From contig JANJTP010000039.1 of assembly GCA_024711025.1 (NCBI GenBank), forward strand, positions 62,001 through 126,000: 64,000 bases of DNA. The letters are read 5' to 3'. The notes under the pieces were generated by a model that made no database searches, was not told the origin of the DNA, and saw nothing but the letters and a program-made list of their open reading frames with translations. This DNA is from Solirubrobacteraceae bacterium. GTDB taxonomy: Bacteria; Actinomycetota; Thermoleophilia; Solirubrobacterales; Solirubrobacteraceae. Shown here one piece after another: positions 42,401 through 49,973 of this stretch. A program made the position numbers and the translations under genes. Numbering within the stretch: the first letter of the stretch is position 1; each line of letters begins with the position of its first letter.

Positions 42401-43155
42401 CGCACCGCGCGGGAGCCGTAGCCGTGATCGGCGGTGGCGGGGGCATCGGGCAGGCGATCGCCCGAAGGCTCGTCGCAGAAGGGCGGCCGGTTGCGATCAT
42501 CGACGTCGACGGCGACGCGGCGGCCCGTAGCGCCATCCTCGCCGGAGCATCTGCGCGGGCGATCACGCTCGACGGCAGGGACGAGAGAGCCTTCGCCTCT
42601 GCGCTCGACGCCGCGATCTCCGAGCTCGGCGCGATCTCGGGCCTCGTGAACGCACAGGGCATGACGCTCGCCCGCCAGGCGCTCGATATGACCGACGACG
42701 AGTTTCGCTCGGTGCTCGACGTCAATCTCGTCAGCGTCTTCAGCGCCTCGCGCGCGGCGGCCGCGCGAATGGGCGCCGGCGGCGCGATCGTCAACATCTC
42801 CTCGATCGCCGCACGCACGCCGAACATGAGCCGAGCCGCCTACGCGGCGAGCAAGGCCGGCGTCGAGGGACTGACCCGCGCCCTGGCATTCGAGTGGGCA
42901 GCGCGCGGAATTCGCGTGGCGGCGATCGCGGCCGGCTACACGGACACGCCGTTCATTCGCCATGCCATCGCCGACGGCTTCCTCGAGCAACGGCAGGTCG
43001 AGGCGCGCACCCCGCTCGGCCGGATGGCGCAGCCGGCGCAGATCGCCAGCGTCGCATCCTTCCTGCTCGGGCCCGATGCGTCGTACATCACCGGCGCCGT
43101 GGTCGATGCCGACGGCGGCTGGCTCGTTCAGGGCTTGGGGCTCCCCGGCTCATGA
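42397..43155 (+). CDS. Short-chain dehydrogenase/reductase
   Basis: A 252-residue SDR. The cofactor loop is GGGGGIGQAIA, the NNAG position reads VNAQGM, the serine lies in NISSIAA, YAASK is intact, and YITGAVVDADGGW ends the fold. GTG at 42397 has AAGGAGG 5 nt upstream. Its stop overlaps the enolase-superfamily start as ATGA. The operon is preceded by a tandem LacI-type operator, so it likely belongs to the regulon of the 13-kb LacI protein. The substrate is probably a sugar or sugar acid. Confidence 0.9.
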   Translation: MTHRAGAVAVIGGGGGIGQAIARRLVAEGRPVAIIDVDGDAAARSAILAGASARAITLDGRDERAFASALDAAISELGAISGLVNAQGMTLARQALDMTDDEFRSVLDVNLVSVFSASRAAAARMGAGGAIVNISSIAARTPNMSRAAYAASKAGVEGLTRALAFEWAARGIRVAAIAAGYTDTPFIRHAIADGFLEQRQVEARTPLGRMAQPAQIASVASFLLGPDASYITGAVVDADGGWLVQGLGLPGS

Positions 43156-44276
43156 CCGCACTTGACCCGATCGACCGGATCGACGCTCTCGAGCTCACGG
43201 TGCCGCTCGCTGACCCACTGCGACTGGGGCCGCTCACGATCACCAAGCGCCGCTACGCCGTCGTACGCGTACACACGCACGACGGGCTCACGGGAATCGC
43301 CTATGCACTGACGCGCGACGCCCCCGTGACCCAGGCCGTGGCGATGCTTGCGCCGCTGCTACGCGGTCGTGACGCAGATCTCATCGCCGCACGCCACCAC
43401 GACTGCGTGCGCGCGACCGCCGCCGCCGGTCGCGTCGGCGTCGTCATGCGCGCGATCGCACTTGTCGACATCGCCCTCTGGGACATCAAGGCCCAGCGCG
43501 CCGGGCTGCCGCTCTGGCGACTGCTCGGCGGCGCTCAGCGCGAGACGCAGCTGATGCTGGTGGCCGGCTACCCCCGGGACGATCTCGCGCCGGAGGCGCT
43601 GGCCGAGCGCGTCGCCGCTTACGCCCACGACGGCCACGGTCTTCTCAAGATCGCTCGGGCTCACGACCAGAGCCGGATGCGCACGATCCTCGACAGGCTC
43701 ACATCGAGCTCGCTCCCGCCGACCGCCCGGCTCGTCATCGACTGCGCCTGGTGCTACGAGAGCGTCGGCGATGCCGAACATGAAATCGCCGCGTGGCCCG
43801 ACGTCCCGTTGGAGTGGCTGGAGGACCCGATGCCGCCCGAGGACGTCCGGGCGATCGTACGATTGCGGGAGCGCCTCGGCGTCCCGCTCGGCGTGGGAGA
43901 CGAGCTCAGCGACCCGAACACGCATCGCGAGCTGGTGCGCTGCGGTGCGGTCGACGTTCTGCGCGTCGACGTCGCCAACCTGGGAGTGACGGGCGCGCTG
44001 CACGTCTGCGCGCTCGCCGCAGCCGAGCGCGTGCCCGTGTCTTTCCACGTCTACCCGGAGATCGCCGTCCACCTGGCGGCCGCCATGACGCAGCGCGCGA
44101 TCGTCGAGAGCTTCGACCCCCTGGACAACCCGTTCGACCCGACGCACAGCTTCGTCCGCGGCGGCCCCGTGATCGAACCCGGCGTCGCGCTTGCCCCCGA
44201 GCTGCCCGGCCTCGGCTTCTCGATCGACGAAGAGCGACTGACGGCCCTGGGATGCGGCGCCGTGAGCGATCCGTGA
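43152..44276 (+). CDS. Enolase-superfamily protein with altered KxK motif
   Basis: A 374-residue enolase-superfamily protein of the mandelate racemase group. Metal ligands are present in VIDCAWCY, WLEDPMP and GVGDELSD, and the distal His in VSFHVYPE with Asp in LRVDVANLG. The motif normally KxK reads LLKIAR, so the second Lys, the usual acid/base on that strand, is Ala. It may therefore use only the His/Asp dyad, as some dehydratases do, or be impaired. ATG at 43152 overlaps the SDR stop. It ends 23 bp before a convergent GntR gene. Confidence 0.87.
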   Translation: MTALDPIDRIDALELTVPLADPLRLGPLTITKRRYAVVRVHTHDGLTGIAYALTRDAPVTQAVAMLAPLLRGRDADLIAARHHDCVRATAAAGRVGVVMRAIALVDIALWDIKAQRAGLPLWRLLGGAQRETQLMLVAGYPRDDLAPEALAERVAAYAHDGHGLLKIARAHDQSRMRTILDRLTSSSLPPTARLVIDCAWCYESVGDAEHEIAAWPDVPLEWLEDPMPPEDVRAIVRLRERLGVPLGVGDELSDPNTHRELVRCGAVDVLRVDVANLGVTGALHVCALAAAERVPVSFHVYPEIAVHLAAAMTQRAIVESFDPLDNPFDPTHSFVRGGPVIEPGVALAPELPGLGFSIDEERLTALGCGAVSDP

Positions 44277-44299
44277 GCGTCGTGCCACGAGGCCAACCC

Positions 44300-45085
44300 T
44301 CACCCCTCCACCAGCTCGGCCCAGACCAGCGGGGCGTCAGCGGCGCGGCCGCCCTCCTGCTCGAGCAGCAGGAGGGCCGTGCTGACGAGGTGGGCCTTCA
44401 TCGCCGCTCCGGCGGCGGCCGGATCGCGCGCGCGCAGCGCGGCGAGGATCGCCTCGTGCTCGGCGACGATCGCCTCCAGTGAGCGGCTGCGGCCGGCGGT
44501 CGATACGCCGCTGGTGACGACAAGGTCGCGCAGTGAGTCGACGTAGTCGGCGAGCCGCTGGTTGCCCGACGCCTCGTTGACCGCGCGATGGAAGAGCCGG
44601 TCGTGGCGCATCGTCAGCGGCTCGTCGCCCGCGGTGGCCGCGGTGGCCATCGCCATCAGCTCACGCTCGAGCGCACGGTCGACCGGCGGTGTCGCGAGCT
44701 GCGCGGCGCGGCGCGCGGCCGGCACCTCGAGCAGCAGCCGCAGCGCGAGGATCTCCTCGAGCCCGTGGATCGAGGTCTGCAGGATCCGCACTCCGCGGTT
44801 GCGCTCGAAGCGCACCATGCCCGTGCGCGCGAGGTCGATCAGCGCCTCGCGGACAGGGGTGCGAGAGACCCCGAAGGCGTCGGCGAGACGCTGGACCGAG
44901 TGCAGGGCCCCCGGCGCGAGGTCGCCGTCGATGATCGCCGAGCGGACGGCCTCGCGGACCTGCTCGGTGATGCTGCGATCCGGCCTGATCTCCCTGAACG
45001 ACGCGCCGCTCACCGACTCCTCGCTGCTGATCGATTGCTCACGCGAGACGCGCACCGAGCGCCGCGCTCCCACGCCCGCCGTCAC
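44300..45085 (-). CDS. GntR-family regulator (FadR/FCD type)
   Basis: A 261-residue regulator. After a 35-residue leader, the winged helix runs over about 40-100 (LHSVQRLADAFGVSRTPVREAL, of which SVSRTPVREAL-type residues are the recognition helix) and an FCD ligand domain follows (HDRLFHRAVNEASGNQR; EHEAILAALRARD). It is last in a leftward operon with a TIM barrel, aminotransferase and thiamine-diphosphate enzyme, which it may control. GTG at 45085 lies 9 nt after the stop of the damaged oxidoreductase gene; no strong ribosome site is visible. Confidence 0.88.
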   Translation of the reverse strand: MTAGVGARRSVRVSREQSISSEESVSGASFREIRPDRSITEQVREAVRSAIIDGDLAPGALHSVQRLADAFGVSRTPVREALIDLARTGMVRFERNRGVRILQTSIHGLEEILALRLLLEVPAARRAAQLATPPVDRALERELMAMATAATAGDEPLTMRHDRLFHRAVNEASGNQRLADYVDSLRDLVVTSGVSTAGRSRSLEAIVAEHEAILAALRARDPAAAGAAMKAHLVSTALLLLEQEGGRAADAPLVWAELVEG

Positions 45086-45094
45086 CGGCCGGGC

Positions 45095-45861
45095 TCAACC
45101 GCCCAGCACGACGCGCTCGCCGGCACGCGCCGAACCATACGCGGCCTCCACGAGCGCCAGGACCTCCCGCCCCTCGACCGGCCCCTGCGGCGGACGCTCG
45201 CCGCGCGCGATCGCCTCGACCGCGGCTCGCACGGACGCACGGACCGAGTCGTCCCAGCTCCCCCGCGCGGGATCGTCCACCCAGGCCCCGCCGCGTGCAC
45301 CGGGCCACCGAGTGCGCGCAGCAAATAGAGACGGTGCGCGCCGGCGTCGATCAGCAAGCCGCCGCCGGCCTTCGCCGGATCGGAGCGCCAGGTCCCGTAG
45401 CGCCCGCCGATCGCCAGCCGCGCGCGCAGCATCCGCAGCTCGCCCAGAACGCCGCGCTCGATCAGCTCGGCGAGCCGCCGGTGGGGCTCGTAGTGGAGCT
45501 GGTTGTGTGAGACGGCGACAAGCCGTCCGGCGCGCTCGGCCGCGGCGGTGATCTCGTCGCACTCGGCGACGCTGATCGCCATCGGCTTCTCGAGCAGGAC
45601 ATGGCAGCCGGCCTCGATCGCCCGCAGCGCGACCGGCCGGTGCAGGTGGTGGGGCAGGCAGACGTCCAGCAGATCGAGGGCGGCGCCCGACAGCATCGTC
45701 TCGAGATCGTCGTAGGCGGCGCACGCTCCGGCTGCGCTGCGCTCGGCGAGCGCGCGGTCGAGGTCGCAGACCGCGACGAGCTCCGCGCCGCGCGCGGCGC
45801 GCAGCGCCGGCAGGTGGTATTGGCCGATCTCGCCGAGGCCGATGATCCCGGCGCGGATCAC
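45095..45861 (-). pseudogene. Gfo/Idh/MocA oxidoreductase, internal deletion and frameshift
   Basis: The N-terminal half is normal: GTG at 45861, Rossmann motif GIIGLGEIGQYHL, VLLEKPMAISVAE and GGGLLIDAGAHRLYLLRALGGP. Near 45285 the family sequence jumps to the extreme C-terminal segment in another frame (DDSVRASVRAAVEAIARGE to ARAGERVVLGG, stop at 45095). About 80-110 residues of the sheet domain are missing, and the remaining 767 nt are not a multiple of three. The first frame instead runs on to 45082 as arginine-rich sequence. The gene is probably dead unless the assembly is wrong. Its start overlaps the TIM-barrel stop as GTGA, so it was once part of this operon. Confidence 0.8.
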
Positions 45862-46805
45862 GGCTGCGCCCGGCGCTCTGCCGCGACCGCCGGCGGCGCT
45901 GCCGTCGGCCGAGACCCGTCGGTCGGGGAAGCCGAGACCGGGGCCTCCGATCGGGGGATGCCACCGGCCCGCGCACCGACGACCCGCGCTCCCTCGACCA
46001 GCGCCCGGGCCTGCTCGGCGGCGAGACGCGCCGCCGCGTCGGGATCGGCGCCCAGCACGCGCTCGTAGTACCCGTACGCCTCGTACTCGATCGACAGGGC
46101 GCCGTCGTAGCCGACCTCGTCGAGCGCCGCGAGCAGCGCGTCCCATGGCACGAGCCCCTCGCCGAGCTGGCAGAAGATGAAGTCGCGGCCCTCGAGCCCG
46201 GGCCGCCCGAAGGCGTCCTTGAGGTGTACGTGGGCCAGCCGCGCCGCATGCTCACGCACGAAGCCGGGGATGTCGTCGCCGGTCATCACGAAGTGGCTCG
46301 GGTCGAACGTCAGCGCCACCGGCACGGCGTCGAGGACGCGGCGCGCACCGGCCGCGTCCGCGGCGAGCGTGCCCCAGCACGGCTCGAAGCCGACCCGCAC
46401 GCCGAGCGGCTCGGCCACGGCGCAGATTCGCTCGAGCCCGCCGAGCGCGATCGACCAGGCCTCCTCGTCGTCGCGTGCGACGGCGAGGGCTCCGGGCTCC
46501 CAGAGGTTGGGCCCGGCGACCACGTCGACGATCGGAATCTCCAGCTCGTGCGCACGATGCAGCGCGGCGATCGTCGTCTCGACGGCGACCACGCCACCGC
46601 CGACGAGATCCTGCTGGCAGGCAAGCGCACACGCCGGCAGCGCGAGCCCGGCGCCGAGATCGTCGAGCTGCGCCATCGTCCACTCGACGGCGTCGTAGCC
46701 GATAGTCGCGAGGCTCTCGGCGACGCGGGCGGCCGGGCGGCCCTCGTAGCCGAGGGCGGCGATGAACGCCAGCCGGCGGACAGGATGTGGCGGGCGGCCG
46801 ATCAC
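45858..46805 (-). CDS. Sugar phosphate isomerase/epimerase-type TIM-barrel protein
   Basis: A 315-residue xylose-isomerase-like barrel. Metal-ligand positions are Glu in VGFEPCWG, Asp/His in TFDPSHFVM, His in HVHLKDAFG and Glu in LSIEYEAYG. The final 35 or so residues (SEAPVSASPTDGSRPTAAPP) are low-complexity, lie beyond the barrel and run over the start of the damaged oxidoreductase gene. GTG at 46805 overlaps the aminotransferase stop as GTGA. Inositol- or hydroxypyruvate-type isomerisation is possible; no substrate can be named. Confidence 0.86.
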   Translation of the reverse strand: MIGRPPHPVRRLAFIAALGYEGRPAARVAESLATIGYDAVEWTMAQLDDLGAGLALPACALACQQDLVGGGVVAVETTIAALHRAHELEIPIVDVVAGPNLWEPGALAVARDDEEAWSIALGGLERICAVAEPLGVRVGFEPCWGTLAADAAGARRVLDAVPVALTFDPSHFVMTGDDIPGFVREHAARLAHVHLKDAFGRPGLEGRDFIFCQLGEGLVPWDALLAALDEVGYDGALSIEYEAYGYYERVLGADPDAAARLAAEQARALVEGARVVGARAGGIPRSEAPVSASPTDGSRPTAAPPAVAAERRAQP

Positions 46806-48142
46806 GCCGCCGCCTCCACCCGCGCCAGCGCCCGGCCGAAGATCGTCGCCATCTCGTCGATCTCGTCGGCGGTCACGTTGACCGCCGGCTTGAACTTGAT
46901 GACGTTGCCGTTCGATCCCCATACCGGGCCGCTCTTGCCGACCATCAGCCCCAGATCGAGGCAGGCAGCCATCACCTGGTCCGTCTCGGTCCACGCCTCC
47001 TCCTTGGTCGCACGGTCGCGGACGAGCTCGACGCCGATCATCAGCCCCTCGCCGCGGACGTCGCCGATCAGTCTCGAGCCCTCTGCGATCTCCTCCAGGC
47101 GGCTCATCAGCAGCGCACCCATCCGCTCGCTGTTGGCGGGCAGGTCGTCGCGGACCATGACCTCGAGCATCGCGAGCGCCGCGGCACATGCGACGGGGTT
47201 GCCGGCCTGCGTGAAGCCGTACTCCCAGGGCAGCAGCTCGGAGTACTCGGGCACCGCGATCGTTGCCGAAAGCGGCAGCCCGCCGCCGAGCGCCTTGCCG
47301 AGGATGATCATCTCCGGCTCGACGCCGTGCCGCTCGGAGGCGTACATCGGGCCGCAGCGGCAGAGCGCCCCCTGGACCTCGTCGACGATCAGCGGCACGT
47401 CGTGCGAGCGGCAGATCTCGTGCGCGCGCTTCAGGTAGCCCTCGGGTGCCGGCACCATGGAGCCGTTGGCCTGCAGCGGCTCGACGATGAACCCGGCGGG
47501 CCCGTTGAGGTGGCCGCGGCCGAGCGCGAAGTCGACGAGATCGGCGCACGCCAGGTCGCAGCTCTCGCGCTGCAGGCCGAGCGGACAGCGGTAGCAGTTG
47601 TACGTCGGCACACGCATCTGGCGCGGCAGGTAGCGGTCGAGGCCCTGGTTGGCACCCTCGACCATCCCCGGGTGGACGTACGTCAGCCCGATCGTCGCGA
47701 ACGTCCGCCCGTGGAACGCGGCGTCGAGGCAGACGAAGTCGCTGCCACCGGTCGCCCGCATCGCCAGGTGCATCGCGCCCTCGACGGCCGCGCCGCCGGA
47801 GAGCGCGTAGAGCACCTTCTGCAGCCGACCGGGCGCGAGCTCGGCGAGCCGCTTGGCGAGCGCGGTGCGCGCCTCGCTCTCGAACACCGGCGAGACGTAG
47901 TCGATCGTGTCGAGCTGCTCGAGGATCGCCTGCCTGACCTCCGGATGGCGGAAGCCGAGGTTGAGCACCCACTCGGCGGAGATCGCGTCGATGTACTCGC
48001 GCCCGTCGGCGTCGCGCACGCGCACTCCCTGGCCCTCGACGAGCGCGAGGTCGACGTCGCCCATGCACTTCAGGACGTACGCGTCGGACTCGGCGCGCAG
48101 TCGGCGCGACGCGGTGCCCGCGGGCAGCTCTTCCGTGCTCAT
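46802..48142 (-). CDS. Class III aminotransferase
   Basis: A 446-residue pyridoxal-phosphate enzyme of the omega-aminotransferase class. The Schiff-base lysine is in IILGKALGGGLPLSA and the cofactor Asp in LIVDEVQGA; GAAVEGAMHLA is the phosphate site. A cysteine-rich insertion (YNCYRCPLGLQRESCDLAC) is seen in GabT-like members. It could transaminate 4-aminobutyrate, beta-alanine or a similar omega-amine. It follows a thiamine-diphosphate enzyme by 24 nt and precedes a TIM barrel. Substrate is not determinable. Confidence 0.9.
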   Translation of the reverse strand: MSTEELPAGTASRRLRAESDAYVLKCMGDVDLALVEGQGVRVRDADGREYIDAISAEWVLNLGFRHPEVRQAILEQLDTIDYVSPVFESEARTALAKRLAELAPGRLQKVLYALSGGAAVEGAMHLAMRATGGSDFVCLDAAFHGRTFATIGLTYVHPGMVEGANQGLDRYLPRQMRVPTYNCYRCPLGLQRESCDLACADLVDFALGRGHLNGPAGFIVEPLQANGSMVPAPEGYLKRAHEICRSHDVPLIVDEVQGALCRCGPMYASERHGVEPEMIILGKALGGGLPLSATIAVPEYSELLPWEYGFTQAGNPVACAAALAMLEVMVRDDLPANSERMGALLMSRLEEIAEGSRLIGDVRGEGLMIGVELVRDRATKEEAWTETDQVMAACLDLGLMVGKSGPVWGSNGNVIKFKPAVNVTADEIDEMATIFGRALARVEAAA

Positions 48143-48166
48143 CTGCTCTTCGTCCTCTCTCGCCGA

Positions 48167-49921
48167 TCAGCCGAGGTAGGCCGGCCTGGGCAGGTCCCAG
48201 TGCCCGGCGTTGATGTTCTCCGTGTCGACCGGCTTGCGCGACAGGTCGAACTCGACGAGGTACGGCCCGCCGGACGCGTACGCGCGACTCATCGCCGGGC
48301 CGACCTCGCCGGCCTGTGTGACGCGCTCGGCCTCGCAGTTGAACGCCTTCGCGATCGCGACGAAGTCGACAGGCATCAGCCGGTCGCCGCGGCGAGCGCG
48401 GAACTCGACCGAGAAGGCGCGCTCCTCACCGAACATCCCGCGCTGGAAGTCGCGGATCGAAAGCCAGCCGGTGTTGTTCAGGCAGGCGATCACGATCGGC
48501 AGGCCGAGCTCGGCGGCCAGCGCGAGCTCCTGGATCGTCTGCTGCAGGTCGCCGTCGCCGGCGAAGCCGACGACGGGCCGGTCCGGCTGGGCGAGCTTCG
48601 CGCCGATCGCCGCGGGCAGCGTGAAGCCCATCGTCGAATAGCCGCCGGGGGAGATCCAGGTGCGCGGCTCGTAGCAGAGGAACTCCTGGAAGGCCTGGAT
48701 CTGCGGGTGGCCTGCCGATGCGATCGCGATCGTCTCGCGCGGCGAGACCTCGCGAACCTCGTGCAGCACTCGGCTCATCGAGAGGGCGTCCGTCCAGCGC
48801 CCGCGGATCGCCTCGTGCCAGCGGCGCTTCTGCTCGGCGATCTCCGCGCGATACGCCTCGCGCACCGCCGGCGTGGCCCCGCCGCGGTCGACCAGCGCGT
48901 CGAGCAGGTCGGCGAGGCCGGAGCGTGCGTCGCAGACCGCGCCGACCTCGGTCGGGTAGTTCTTGCCGATCTCGCGCGGGTCGATGTCGAGGTGGACGAT
49001 CGTCGTCCCGGGCGTGAACGACTGGCCGGGCGCGTACGAGGAGCAGGTCTGCTCGGCGAAGCGAGTCCCGACGGCGAGGATCACGTCGGCCTCGCGAGTC
49101 ATGTGGTTGCCGCAGAGCGTCCCGTTGGAGCCGGTGTGCTCCGCCGCCAGCGGATGGTCCTCGGGGAAGGCGCCCTTGCCCATCATCGTCGCGACGACGG
49201 CCGCGTCGAGGCGCTCGGCGACCGCGCGCAGCTCCGCGGCAGCCTCGGCGTGCAGGCAGCCGCCGCCCGCGAGGATCACCGGGCGCTCGGCGGCGAGCAG
49301 GACCTCGGCAGCGCGGTCGATCGCATCGGCGTCGGGGCGCACGCGGTTGGTCGCCGCCCGCCGGGAACGCGGGTCGGGCAGCGCCGTCTCGACCGCCTGT
49401 GCCTGCACGTCCATCGGCAGCTCGATGTGCACGGGGCCGGGTCGGCCGGTCAGGGCGCTGTTGAAGGCTCGCGGCAGCACGTCGGCGAGCAGGTCCGTGC
49501 GCTGCACGTTCCATGCGCGCTTGACCAGTGGGCGCATCGCGTCGGGGAACGTGTTGTCGCTCGCCCCGTGCTCGAGCTCCTGCAGGACGCCGCGGCCGAG
49601 CATGTACGTCTGCGGCCCGCCGGTGAAGGCGATCAGCGGGATCGAGTCGCTGAACGCGGTGGCGAGGCCGACCGCCTGGTTGACCGAGCCCGGACCGATC
49701 GACGTCATCGTCGCCAGCGGGCCGCCGCCGGCGCGGAAGTGCGCGTCGGCGATGTGCGTCGCGGCCTGCTCGTGTCGGGGCGCGATCACCGAGATGCGAT
49801 CGGCGCGGTCCTTGAACGCGTCGAACAGCGCCATGTCGCCATGGCCCGGGATGCCGCAGACATAGGGCACTCCCTCGGCGATCAGGTACTCCGCGACGAT
49901 CTCGCCACCGGTCATCGACAT
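48167..49921 (-). CDS. Thiamine-diphosphate-dependent enzyme, acetolactate synthase family
   Basis: A 584-residue three-domain enzyme. The cofactor-activating glutamate is Glu51 (APRHEQAATH). The central FAD/nucleotide-like domain follows, and the thiamine diphosphate/Mg motif near residue 450 reads GDGDLQQ ending in CLNN. Glyoxylate carboligase lacks the equivalent glutamate, so that identity is unlikely. It is first in a leftward operon with aminotransferase and isomerase genes, and probably condenses or decarboxylates a 2-oxoacid made by transamination. ATG at 49921 has AAGGAGG 10 nt upstream. Confidence 0.88.
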   Translation of the reverse strand: MSMTGGEIVAEYLIAEGVPYVCGIPGHGDMALFDAFKDRADRISVIAPRHEQAATHIADAHFRAGGGPLATMTSIGPGSVNQAVGLATAFSDSIPLIAFTGGPQTYMLGRGVLQELEHGASDNTFPDAMRPLVKRAWNVQRTDLLADVLPRAFNSALTGRPGPVHIELPMDVQAQAVETALPDPRSRRAATNRVRPDADAIDRAAEVLLAAERPVILAGGGCLHAEAAAELRAVAERLDAAVVATMMGKGAFPEDHPLAAEHTGSNGTLCGNHMTREADVILAVGTRFAEQTCSSYAPGQSFTPGTTIVHLDIDPREIGKNYPTEVGAVCDARSGLADLLDALVDRGGATPAVREAYRAEIAEQKRRWHEAIRGRWTDALSMSRVLHEVREVSPRETIAIASAGHPQIQAFQEFLCYEPRTWISPGGYSTMGFTLPAAIGAKLAQPDRPVVGFAGDGDLQQTIQELALAAELGLPIVIACLNNTGWLSIRDFQRGMFGEERAFSVEFRARRGDRLMPVDFVAIAKAFNCEAERVTQAGEVGPAMSRAYASGGPYLVEFDLSRKPVDTENINAGHWDLPRPAYLG

Positions 49922-49962
49922 CTCGATCCAGCCTCCTTCGGCCGCCGCCCAGCGGCCTGTAG

Positions 49963-49973
49963 CATGTTACATG
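49963..49973. promoter_or_regulatory. CATGTnACATG palindrome in a divergent promoter
   Basis: CATGTTACATG is a perfect 11-bp inverted repeat around a central T, placed at the start of the FAD dehydrogenase gene and 41 nt from the divergent thiamine-diphosphate enzyme start. Its GT/AC core resembles sites of FCD-type GntR proteins, one of which is encoded at 44300-45085. Binding is inferred. Confidence 0.4.

Noticed and set aside
45082-46146. Treating the damaged Gfo/Idh frame as a full 354-residue gene
   Set aside because: Its N-terminal 95 codons overlap the TIM-barrel gene in another frame and its C-terminal 60 residues are out-of-frame arginine-rich sequence; the family match is only the middle part.
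46802-49921. Taurine degradation (taurine-pyruvate aminotransferase plus sulfoacetaldehyde acetyltransferase)
   Set aside because: The thiamine-diphosphate enzyme has acetolactate-synthase-like sequence, not that expected of Xsc, and no phosphotransacetylase or sulfite gene is present.
48167-49921. Glyoxylate carboligase, suggested by the GlcD-like neighbour
   Set aside because: The catalytic glutamate (Glu51 in PRHEQAA) is present; glyoxylate carboligase has a hydrophobic residue there.
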